Source: Thermoplasmata archaeon
GTDB lineage: Archaea; Thermoplasmatota; Thermoplasmata; Lutacidiplasmatales; UBA184
NCBI GenBank assembly: GCA_030043835.1
Contig: JASHWY010000183.1
Span: 1 to 10,428 of the forward strand
DNA length: 10,428 bases
Direction of reading: 5' to 3'
The position numbers were made by a program, and so were the translations under genes. The notes under the pieces were generated by a model that was not told where the DNA came from, did not search any database, and saw only the letters and a list, made by a program, of their open reading frames with translations. This document shows positions 1 to 7,031 of the stretch, one piece after another (position 1 is the stretch's first letter; each line of letters opens with the position of its first letter).

Positions 1-3000
1 GCGGCGTCATGGCGGCCCTCGACAAGAACTTCCCGACCCTCGACTGCAGCATCTGCATCGAGGCCCCGAAGCTGAGCGAGGTCGCCGAGAACGGGAACGT
101 CGAGATCCTCACCGACGCCGAGGTCGTCGGACTCGAGAAGAAAGGAGAGGGTTACGAGGTCACGATCCGACAGCGAGGGAACCTCGTCAGCAACGAGTGC
201 ACCCGGTGCGACCTGTGCGTGCAGGCCTGCCCGGTCGTCCTTCCGAACGCCTTCGACCAAGGCCTCGCTTCGAGGAAGGCGATCTACACTCCCTTCCCCC
301 AGGCAGTTCCCGGCCCCTACTTTCTGGACACCGAGAAGTGCGTCAACCAATACCCCATCCTCCTGACGTGCACGCGGTGCTACGACGCCTGCGGGCCGAA
401 GGCGATCAACTTCGACCGCCCGCTCGACGTCCAGCTCCGGCGAGAGGTCTCGTCCATCATCGTGTCCGCCGGCTTCGAACCGGTCGACCCGGCGGTGCTC
501 CCCGAGTATGGCTATGGGACGCACCCCGACATTCTCACGTCGCTCGAGCTCGAGCGGCTCCTCTCCTCGGCCGGCCCGAGCGGTGGGGAGATCGTCTGCC
601 CCTCGGACGGAAGGCACGCCAAACGCATCGTCTTCGTGCTCTGCGCCGGCTCTCGCGACGTGCGGAACATCCCGCAGTGCTCCCGTTTCTGCTGCATGTA
701 CTCGATCAAGGAAGCCGTGCAGGTCCGCGACCACGGCGTCGAGGATGTGACGATAGCGTACCTGGACCTTCGTAGCTACGGTAAGGGGTTCGACGCCTTT
801 TGCCAGCGCGCCAAGGACCAGGGAGTGCACTTCCTCCGAGGGCGGCCCTCCCGCGTCCGGCACGACGGGAACGAGCTCAAGGTTCGAGTGGCCGACAGTG
901 CCACCGGCGAGGTCAAGGAGATCGGAACGGACCTCGTGGTCCTCGCGACGGGCGCGAGCCCCCCGCGGGCCCTCTCGGACCTCGCGAAGGTCCTGAACGT
1001 GAAGACCGGTGTCGACGGCTTCATGACCGAGGAAGGAGCTCCGGAAGGCATCTACGTGGCCGGCAGCGCTTCCGGCCCCAAGGACATTCCGGACAGCGTC
1101 GTCGAAGGGGGCGCGGCCGCCGCGAAGTCGCTCGAGCGGGTGAAGTACCGCTTCTGGGCCCAGCCGGAGGTGGGAGAACCGCTCCCGGCGGACGGCGAAG
1201 CTCGGGTGGGGGTCTTCGTCTGCGACTGCGGGAGCAACATCGCCGGGACCGTGAACGTGCCTCAGGTCGCGCGATATGCCGGTTCGCTGCCCCACGTCGC
1301 CCACGCTGAAGAGGTCCGCTTCGCGTGCGCCGCCAACACCCAGGCGGACATGGCGAAGAAGATCGTCGACCTGAAACTCAACCGCCTCGTCGTCCCCGCA
1401 TGCTCGCCGAAGACCCACGAGGGGACCTTCAAGCGGGTCTGCCTGCGCGCGGGTCTCAACCCGTATCTCCTCGAGATGGCCAACGTCCGGAACATGGACT
1501 CGTGGGTCCACAAGAACGAACCGGACCAGGCCACGGTGAAGGCCCAAGACCTGGTTCGGATGGCCGTCGAGAAGGCCGTGCGCCTTAAGCCCCTGGTCCC
1601 TTTCGAGCAGCACGTCGTCCGTGCTGCGCTCGTGGTCGGAGCGGGGCCGGCCGGGATGGTCGCGGCGTCGAACCTCGCACGGCAGGGGTACGAGGTCCAT
1701 CTCGTCGAGAAGCGCGAGCGGCTCGGCGGAGCCCTCCGCTTCATGTCGCACGTCGACCCGTACGGGCTCGAGGCCCCGGCGCTGCTCGACGCGATGGTCC
1801 GCGAGGTCGAGCACTCCGGGGTGCGGGTGCACCTCTCCTCCGAGGTGGTCCAGGTCGACGGCCACGTGGGGGAGTTCCGGGCCCACCTTTCCACGGGGGA
1901 GGTCATCGACGCCGGGGCAATCCTTCTCGCGACCGGGGGCCGGACTTCGACCCAGGCGGTCACCCAGGGCCCGCTCGCGAGCGCGCAGAGCCCCCTCACC
2001 ATCACCAACGAGCGGCTCCACGAGATGATCCGGGAAGGCAACGTGCCCCAAGAGCGGGTCACGCTCGTGAGCTGCGTCGGTTCTCGGAACGGCCAGCTCG
2101 AGTGCTCCCGGTACTGTTGTGGGGCGATGGTCGGTCAGGCGCTCCGCCTTCGGCGCATGGGAAAGAAAGTCCGGGTGCTCTTCCGGGACATGCGCACGTT
2201 CGCCCGCGGGGCCGAGGACCTCTACCGCGAGGCGGCCGAAGCGGGGGTCGCCTTCTTCCGATACCCCGACGCGACGCCCGAGAGCGTCCTCCGTCTCCAC
2301 GACGGGAGTGTGATTTTCCGGGACGAGCTCCTCGGCCGGGACGTCGAGCTGCCGACCGACCTCCTCGTCCTCATGAGCGCGATCGAGCCCGCGGACGAGA
2401 ACGTCTCGAAGATGCTCAAGGTGGCGAGGGATTCCGCGGGCTTCCTTCTCGAGCGCCACCCGAAGCTCGGCCCGGTCGAGGCGGCGAGCGCAGGGATCTA
2501 CCTCTGCGGTAGCGCGCAGGCGCCGAAGGATGTCCGGGAGTCGATCGCCCAGGGACTGGCGGCGGCGACCAAGGCGAGCGGTCTCCTATCGCACGAGAAG
2601 ATCGAAAAGGAACCGCTGGTCGTTCAGATCGACCTTGAGAAGTGCAACGGTTGCGGCCGCTGCGTTCCTGTCTGCCCGTATCGGGCGATCGAGCCGGTCG
2701 TCTTAGACGGGAAGAAGAAGGTCCAAGTGGTCAGCGCGGCCTGCATGGGCTGCGGAACCTGCGGGGCGGACTGCTACCGGGACGCCATCACGAGCCCGGG
2801 GTTCACGGACGAGCAGATCCTCGCCCAAGTCGACGCCGCCCTCGCTGAGGACCCCGAGCACAAGGTGCTCGTTTTCGCGTGCAACTGGTGTAGCTACGCC
2901 GGGGCCGACCAAGCAGGGATCGAGAAGATCCAGTACCCGGCGGTGCCGCGCACCATCCGGACGATGTGTTCCGGTCGCGTCTCGGAAGATTTCATCAAAC

Positions 3001-3290
3001 GCGCGTTCGAAAAGGGCGCGGGGGCCGTGCTGCTCACCGGCTGTCATCCGGGAGACTGCCACTACATCAACGCCAACACGTCGACGGAGAAGAGATTCCG
3101 CATTTGGAGCAAGATGTTCGAGCGCAAGGGGATCGCTCCGGATCGCTTCCAACTAGAGTGGATCTCCGCGGCCGAGGGAAAGGAATTCGCCCGGAAGATT
3201 CGTGAGATGGCGGAGGTCATCGACCGGTACAACGCGACTCGAGCGGTAGGGAAGTCGTCGTCGGCGGTGGAGGCCGTCGCGGCGAAGTGA
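1..3290 (+). CDS. HdrA-HdrA-MvhD fusion flavo-iron-sulfur protein (5' partial)
   Basis: Catalytic scaffold of a heterodisulfide-reductase-type electron-transfer complex, probably cytoplasmic. The frame is open from position 3. The ATG at position 9 lies inside a conserved HdrA stretch (GVMAALDKNFPTLDC), so the true start is outside the window and I infer 200 or more residues are missing. Numbering from that Met: module 1 (to about 385) has ferredoxin cysteines C64/C67/C70/C74 and C111/C121/C124/C128, the HdrA cysteine set C212/C224/C228/C229, and the ATG and GPKDIPDS flavoprotein motifs. Module 2 (about 399-865) restarts with the HdrA N-terminal VGVFVCDCG, has a FAD Rossmann loop GAGPAG at 544-549 and a second cysteine set C689/C699/C703/C704, but no ferredoxin insertion. 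A two-cluster ferredoxin follows (C879/882/885/889 and C912/915/918/922), then an MvhD domain (about 952-1065; C958, C961, C987, C1012, C1017). MvhD normally carries a [2Fe-2S] cluster linking HdrA to a hydrogenase or dehydrogenase. It is the first visible gene of the Hdr-Etf operon. Confidence 0.93.
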   Translation, partial: GVMAALDKNFPTLDCSICIEAPKLSEVAENGNVEILTDAEVVGLEKKGEGYEVTIRQRGNLVSNECTRCDLCVQACPVVLPNAFDQGLASRKAIYTPFPQAVPGPYFLDTEKCVNQYPILLTCTRCYDACGPKAINFDRPLDVQLRREVSSIIVSAGFEPVDPAVLPEYGYGTHPDILTSLELERLLSSAGPSGGEIVCPSDGRHAKRIVFVLCAGSRDVRNIPQCSRFCCMYSIKEAVQVRDHGVEDVTIAYLDLRSYGKGFDAFCQRAKDQGVHFLRGRPSRVRHDGNELKVRVADSATGEVKEIGTDLVVLATGASPPRALSDLAKVLNVKTGVDGFMTEEGAPEGIYVAGSASGPKDIPDSVVEGGAAAAKSLERVKYRFWAQPEVGEPLPADGEARVGVFVCDCGSNIAGTVNVPQVARYAGSLPHVAHAEEVRFACAANTQADMAKKIVDLKLNRLVVPACSPKTHEGTFKRVCLRAGLNPYLLEMANVRNMDSWVHKNEPDQATVKAQDLVRMAVEKAVRLKPLVPFEQHVVRAALVVGAGPAGMVAASNLARQGYEVHLVEKRERLGGALRFMSHVDPYGLEAPALLDAMVREVEHSGVRVHLSSEVVQVDGHVGEFRAHLSTGEVIDAGAILLATGGRTSTQAVTQGPLASAQSPLTITNERLHEMIREGNVPQERVTLVSCVGSRNGQLECSRYCCGAMVGQALRLRRMGKKVRVLFRDMRTFARGAEDLYREAAEAGVAFFRYPDATPESVLRLHDGSVIFRDELLGRDVELPTDLLVLMSAIEPADENVSKMLKVARDSAGFLLERHPKLGPVEAASAGIYLCGSAQAPKDVRESIAQGLAAATKASGLLSHEKIEKEPLVVQIDLEKCNGCGRCVPVCPYRAIEPVVLDGKKKVQVVSAACMGCGTCGADCYRDAITSPGFTDEQILAQVDAALAEDPEHKVLVFACNWCSYAGADQAGIEKIQYPAVPRTIRTMCSGRVSEDFIKRAFEKGAGAVLLTGCHPGDCHYINANTSTEKRFRIWSKMFERKGIAPDRFQLEWISAAEGKEFARKIREMAEVIDRYNATRAVGKSSSAVEAVAAK

Positions 3291-3296
3291 GAGGAG
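3291..3296 (+). promoter_or_regulatory. Shine-Dalgarno site of the HdrD-like gene
   Basis: GAGGAG lies 4 nt upstream of the ATG at 3301, in the 10-nt gap after the stop of the HdrA fusion gene. It supports that start codon and shows that purine-rich ribosome-binding sites are used for internal operon genes here. The spacing is slightly short. Confidence 0.55.
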
Positions 3297-3300
3297 CGGT

Positions 3301-4425
3301 ATGGTAGAGGAGTCCAAGAGCTCGGTCCCGATCCGCTTCGACGACGAAGCGTGGGAGGCCCTGGCCGCCACGACCAACGCCAATCGGTGTTTCCAGTGCG
3401 GCACGTGCACCGCGGCGTGTCCTCTCGCCGACAGCACCCCGATGAGGGTGCGCGCCCTCATCCGCCGGGCACAGTTCGGCGAGACCGACCCGCTCATCTG
3501 GAAGTGCATGACGTGCGCGGAGTGTAACGCGTCGTGCCCCCGCGGGGTGGACATCGTTGGCCTCGTGCGACACCTGCGCCAAGAGAAGTGGCGGACGAGG
3601 GAGGTTCCGAAGGGTCTTCCGACGCTCCTCTGGGGAATCTACTCGGATGGGAACACGTTCCACCTGCCTCCCAAGGACCGGGCGGCGTGGATGAAGGACG
3701 TGAAGGTTCCCGGTCGAGGGTCGACCCTCCTCTACGTGGGCTGCACGGCTTCCTACGACCCCCGGGCCCAGCGCACCGCGCGCTCGGTGGCGAAGCTCCT
3801 CAATCTCGCCGGAGTGGAATTCCAGGTCATGGGCACGGACGAGGTGTGCTGCGGAGAGGCCGCGAGGTCGGTCGGAAACGTGGGGCTCTACGACGACCTC
3901 CAGCAACGGAACTCTGATGCCTTCCGTAAGCGCGGCGTCGAGCGGGTGATCACGATCTCACCTCACTCCTTCGACGCCCTGAAAGTCGGTCAGTCGAAGT
4001 ACGGCGGCCCCCAGGTCGTCCACTACACCCAAGCGCTCGAGGAGCTGGTGGACAGCGGGAAGGTCGTTGGCACGGTGGAGAAACGCACGGTCACGTACCA
4101 TGACCCCTGCTATCTCGGTCGCCACCAAGGCGTCTTTGAGCCACCCCGCCGGCTCCTGGAGCTCTCCGGCCTTACGCTGGTCGAGATGGCGAACAATCGC
4201 GCCCAATCGCTCTGCTGCGGCGGGGGCGGCGGGCGGATGTGGATGGAAACCGACCCCTTGGAGCGACCGGGATCCCGTCGCGTGAGCGAAGCGGCGGGCA
4301 CGGGGGCGGACCTCCTGGCCACGGCGTGTCCCTACTGCATCAGCGTTTTCGAGTCCGAGCGGGGATCGGAGGTGATTCCCGTGACCGACGTCGCCGAGCT
4401 CGTCGCCTCCGGAGCCAAGGGCTGA
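3301..4425 (+). CDS. HdrD-like (HdrC-HdrB fused) iron-sulfur oxidoreductase subunit
   Basis: Soluble 374-residue protein built like HdrD, GlpC and GlcF. An N-terminal HdrC-type ferredoxin has two [4Fe-4S] motifs (C30/33/36/40 and C69/72/75/79). Two HdrB-type CCG domains follow, of the kind that hold non-cubane clusters in HdrB. The C-terminal CCG domain is complete: C270, C305-C306, C343 and C346. The N-terminal one has C148 and C183-C184, but its usual closing CxxC reads S220-P-H-S223, so two ligands are replaced by serine. No membrane helix is visible, unlike ETF:menaquinone oxidoreductases that fuse a similar module to a cytochrome b-like anchor. It lies between the HdrA fusion and EtfA, with a 3-nt gap to EtfA. 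I infer that it passes electrons between EtfAB and HdrA. A true heterodisulfide substrate is possible but not shown; the exact substrate is unknown. Confidence 0.9.
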   Translation: MVEESKSSVPIRFDDEAWEALAATTNANRCFQCGTCTAACPLADSTPMRVRALIRRAQFGETDPLIWKCMTCAECNASCPRGVDIVGLVRHLRQEKWRTREVPKGLPTLLWGIYSDGNTFHLPPKDRAAWMKDVKVPGRGSTLLYVGCTASYDPRAQRTARSVAKLLNLAGVEFQVMGTDEVCCGEAARSVGNVGLYDDLQQRNSDAFRKRGVERVITISPHSFDALKVGQSKYGGPQVVHYTQALEELVDSGKVVGTVEKRTVTYHDPCYLGRHQGVFEPPRRLLELSGLTLVEMANNRAQSLCCGGGGGRMWMETDPLERPGSRRVSEAAGTGADLLATACPYCISVFESERGSEVIPVTDVAELVASGAKG

Positions 4426-4428
4426 CCG

Positions 4429-5406
4429 ATGATCGACGTTCGGGAGGGCGGTATCTGGGTGTACGCCGAGCGGCGGGGGGATTCGTTCCTCCCCGTGAGC
4501 CTCGAACTCATGGGCAAGGCCCGGGAGATCGCGGACCGGCTGGGTGTCGAGCTGACGGCGTTGACGGTCGGCCGCGACGGGGGAGCCGGTGCGCAGCTGC
4601 GGCGATACGGCCCTGACCACGTTCTCGAACTCGCGCATCCGCTGCTTACGACCTACGACGCGAAGGCCTACGCGACCGCCATCAGTGCGGAGCTGCGCAG
4701 GTCAAAGCCCTCGACCCTCCTCCTCGGAGCGACGCGGAACGGCCAGGACCTCGCCGGTCGGTTGGCGATCCGGATGCGTACCGGCCTTACCGCCCACGTC
4801 ACCGCACTCGAGCTGGACGATCGGCAGAACCTCATCGGCTGGGTCCCCGGATTCGGCGGGGGGATCGAGGCGGGGGTCTCCTGCCCGGTCCGTCGGCCCC
4901 AGATGGTGACGGTCAAGCCGGGGGTCTTCCCGTTGCCCGAGAGCGGGACGCCGACCGGAGACGTCACGAAGGTGGTGCCCGAGCTCTCGGAGAAGGACGT
5001 CGGGTCCCGCCGGATCTCGTTCGAGCCGAAAGGTTCGACGGTCGACTTAACCCGGGCGGGCGTGATCGTCGTGGGCGGACGGGGGACCGGAGGGGACTTC
5101 ACCCGGATCGAGAGGCTGGCGCACCTCCTCGGAGGGGAGGTCGGCGCGACGCGCGTCGCCACCGATGCCGGCTGGGTGGAGCGCGACCGGATGATCGGCC
5201 AGACCGGGGTCATCACGCATCCGGAGTTGGCCCTCGTGTTCGGCGCGAGCGGAGCGGTCCAGTTCACCGTGGGCATCGAAGGCGCGAACACGGTGATCGC
5301 CGTCAACCGGGATCCCGCGGCCCCCATCTTCGACCACGCGGACCTCGGTATCGTGGGCGACCTCGGCCCGGTCGTCGACTCCCTTCTCCGAGCCCTGGCG
5401 GCCTGA
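4429..5406 (+). CDS. etfA: Electron transfer flavoprotein, alpha subunit
   Basis: Alpha subunit of the EtfAB heterodimer, which binds FAD and shuttles electrons between acyl-CoA-type dehydrogenases (or NADH in bifurcating types) and an acceptor. The length (325 aa) is normal for the family. The N-terminal half is the ETF alpha/beta fold, ending around RRPQM (156-159) and VKPGVF. The C-terminal FAD domain (about 208-325) shows VVGGRGTG, R242 in GATRVATDAGW (the conserved flavin-neighbouring arginine), GQTG (257-260), GASGAVQF (272-279), AVNRDPAAPIF and the terminal GIVGD. The residue after Q278, normally His, is Phe279. The ATG at 4429 lies 3 nt after the HdrD-like stop; I see no strong Shine-Dalgarno close to it, so translational coupling is likely. 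It is followed 2 nt later by etfB. This alpha-then-beta order directly behind Hdr genes argues for an Hdr-linked ETF. Confidence 0.94.
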   Translation: MIDVREGGIWVYAERRGDSFLPVSLELMGKAREIADRLGVELTALTVGRDGGAGAQLRRYGPDHVLELAHPLLTTYDAKAYATAISAELRRSKPSTLLLGATRNGQDLAGRLAIRMRTGLTAHVTALELDDRQNLIGWVPGFGGGIEAGVSCPVRRPQMVTVKPGVFPLPESGTPTGDVTKVVPELSEKDVGSRRISFEPKGSTVDLTRAGVIVVGGRGTGGDFTRIERLAHLLGGEVGATRVATDAGWVERDRMIGQTGVITHPELALVFGASGAVQFTVGIEGANTVIAVNRDPAAPIFDHADLGIVGDLGPVVDSLLRALAA

Positions 5407-5408
5407 CG

Positions 5409-6206
5409 ATGCGGATCGTCGTGTGTATGAAGGTCGTCCCTCGCCCGGAGGAGGTCAAGGTCAACCTCGAGACCAAGACGCTCGACCGTGCTGGCGCGCG
5501 GTCGGTCCTCAACTCGGCGGACATGAACGCCCTCGAGACCGCGCTCGCCTTCCGCGATGCCCACGGGGGCACGGTCGCGGTCCTCTCGATGGGGCCTCCC
5601 CAGTTCGAACCGTACCTCCGCGTCGCCCTCGCGGTCGGAGCGGACGAGGCGATCCTCTTGAGCGACCGGGCATTCGGCGGGGCGGACACTCTCGCCACGT
5701 CGTATACGTTGGCGACCGCCCTCCCGAAGATCGGAGGCGCCGACCTGGTCGTCTGCGGGGAGGAGTCCTCGGACGGGGGAACGAGCCAGGTGCCTCCTAG
5801 CATCGCCGAGTGGTTGGACGCGTCACAGGCCACCTACGTAGAGCGAATCGTCGCGGGGAAGGACGGAACCACGGTGTTGGCGACCCGGGCGCTCGAGGAT
5901 GGGAAGGAAACCGTCGAACTCGTCCTCCCGGCCGTGATCTCGGTCGTCGTCGGCTCGAACGAACCCCGTTTCATCGACTACGACCGTTGGGCGTTTGCCC
6001 AGAGCGCGAAGGTGAAGGTCCTGGACTTTGCGGCCCTGGGCGGCGATCCCCAGTACCTGGGCCTCCAAGGCTCGCCGACGAGGGTGGCGGGGTTGCGCGA
6101 GGTCCGAAAACCCGGGCGACGCCGCGAGCTCGTCACCGTCACGGCCGACGAAGCGGCGTTTCGGATCAAGGCCGAGATCGAGCGGGTCGGACGGGTTCGG
6201 AGCTAG
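5409..6206 (+). CDS. etfB: Electron transfer flavoprotein, beta subunit (bifurcating-type features)
   Basis: Beta subunit of EtfAB, 265 aa, a usual length. It starts with the typical MRIVVCMKVVPRPEEVKV. Residues 58-62 (VLSMG) and 85-101 (SDRAFGGADTLATSYTL) match the block that in characterised bifurcating EtfB proteins helps bind the second FAD; non-bifurcating EtfB proteins hold AMP there. The nucleotide loop reads D122-GGTSQVPP, where bifurcating relatives usually have DGDTAQVGP, so Pro129 replaces a Gly. NEPRF (184-188) and GLQGSPTRV (218-226), which form the recognition and C-terminal region, are also conserved. The C-terminal tail is rich in Lys, Arg and Glu. It is the last gene of the operon: 153 nt without a gene follow. 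FAD rather than AMP in the beta subunit, and therefore bifurcation, is an inference from motifs. Confidence 0.94.
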   Translation: MRIVVCMKVVPRPEEVKVNLETKTLDRAGARSVLNSADMNALETALAFRDAHGGTVAVLSMGPPQFEPYLRVALAVGADEAILLSDRAFGGADTLATSYTLATALPKIGGADLVVCGEESSDGGTSQVPPSIAEWLDASQATYVERIVAGKDGTTVLATRALEDGKETVELVLPAVISVVVGSNEPRFIDYDRWAFAQSAKVKVLDFAALGGDPQYLGLQGSPTRVAGLREVRKPGRRRELVTVTADEAAFRIKAEIERVGRVRS

Positions 6207-6323
6207 AAGAGCGGTGGGAGGCGGCGGCGCTCGGCCGCGGGGCTTTGGGGGAATCGCCCGAGAGAGTCCTTGGGAATCACCGGTCCCCCCGCTCGCCGAA
6301 ACGTTCACTGAGGTGGACGAGAC
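6207..6323 (+). other. Spacer downstream of etfB
   Basis: GC-rich gap after etfB with no gene visible. It contains a 7-nt direct repeat GGGAATC at 6249-6255 and 6272-6278 (23 nt start to start) and a G run near 6247-6251 opposite a C run at 6285-6290 that could pair weakly. No T-rich archaeal terminator tract is seen, so where the operon transcript ends is unclear. Confidence 0.4.
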
Positions 6324-6331
6324 TCTTATCT
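6324..6331 (+). promoter_or_regulatory. Probable TATA box of the CBS-domain gene
   Basis: CTTATCTA is an AT-rich island in a GC-rich spacer. Counting about 25 nt downstream places transcription start near 6350-6355, some 20 nt before the ATG at 6372. This fits a short archaeal leader and suggests the CBS gene has its own promoter rather than being read from the Etf operon. Confidence 0.45.
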
Positions 6332-6371
6332 AGCCGGAAGCGCTCAAGAAAACGAACGAGTGGGGAAGGCG

Positions 6372-6932
6372 ATGGCGAACGGGCCAACCGTGGCCCAGAT
6401 CATGACGCGGCTCGTGATGACGACCTCGCCGGACGCGAGCTTGGACCAAGCCGCCCGTCTCCTTAGGGAGTGTCACATTTCCGGTCTGCCCGTCGTCGAC
6501 CTTAAGGACCGGGTGATCGGAGTGCTCAGCGAGAAAGACATCGTTCGGGTGCTTCACGAGGCCACCGGGGTAGGTCACCCGCGGGGTCTCCTGGATGTCC
6601 TCCTCGAGTCCGAGACCGCGAAGGGAGAGAACGTCCTGACGATCTGTCGGCGTCGACTTCGGAACACCCGGGTGAGGGAAGCGATGTCCCAACCCGTGGT
6701 ATCCGTGAAGCCGGATACTTCCCTCATCGCGGCGGCCCGTCTCATGAAGATGAAGGGAGTGAACCGTCTTCCGGTGCTGGGTCCTCGGCAGCGTCTCGTA
6801 GGAATTGTTTCGAGATGCGACATCGTCGGGGACCTTTCGGCGACGACCTTGAGGGCCCGCGGCTCGCTGCATCCCGGCCCGCTCAAGGTGGGACCCGGCG
6901 TAAGAAGGTCCGACTCGTACTTGGATGCCTAA
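6372..6932 (+). CDS. CBS-pair domain protein
   Basis: Stand-alone tandem CBS (Bateman) protein of 186 aa. CBS pairs normally bind adenine nucleotides such as AMP, ATP or SAM and act as energy or ligand sensors. CBS1 spans about 8-62 (VAQIMTRL, HISGLPVVD, GVLSEKDIV) and CBS2 about 100-156 (VREAMSQPVVSV, GVNRLPVLG, GIVSRCDIV). The two GxxSxxD motifs, G50-D56 and G144-D150, are the usual nucleotide-contact segments. A linker of about 40 residues separates the repeats, and a short basic tail follows. There is no fused enzyme, DNA-binding or transport domain, so the target is unknown. I chose the ATG at 6372 because the purine-rich GGGGAAGG precedes it. An in-frame GTG at 6360 would add four residues (MGKA), and I cannot exclude it. 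Confidence 0.85.
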   Translation: MANGPTVAQIMTRLVMTTSPDASLDQAARLLRECHISGLPVVDLKDRVIGVLSEKDIVRVLHEATGVGHPRGLLDVLLESETAKGENVLTICRRRLRNTRVREAMSQPVVSVKPDTSLIAAARLMKMKGVNRLPVLGPRQRLVGIVSRCDIVGDLSATTLRARGSLHPGPLKVGPGVRRSDSYLDA

Positions 6933-7031
6933 AGGGCCGGCGACCGCAGAGGGTCCCGCGGCTTCGTGTCTCGACCTCGGCGGCCAGGTCGTCCTAGCCG
7001 ACCTCGACCCTTTCCCGAAAACCGCGGTCCG
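6933..7031. other. Convergent intergenic gap with overlapping inverted repeats
   Basis: A 99-nt gap between convergent genes. Three copies of one hexamer alternate in orientation: CGACCT at 6972-6977, its complement AGGTCG at 6986-6991, and CGACCT at 6999-7004. The middle copy can pair with either neighbour, giving two mutually exclusive 6-bp hairpins. No U-tract follows in either direction. It may mark the 3' ends of both transcripts, but this is weak. Confidence 0.3.

Noticed and set aside
9..11. ATG at position 9 as the start of the HdrA fusion gene
   Set aside because: The codons before it (GV) and after it belong to a conserved internal HdrA stretch; the N-terminal region with its FAD loop is missing, so the gene starts outside the window.
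1262..2062. Minus-strand open frame of 266 codons opposite HdrA module 2
   Set aside because: Composition is Ser/Thr/Arg-rich with no motif, and the opposite strand encodes clear HdrA sequence throughout.
4668..5564. Minus-strand open frame of 298 codons across the etfA/etfB junction
   Set aside because: It overlaps two unmistakable ETF genes, has no recognisable domain, and reflects GC-rich codon bias.
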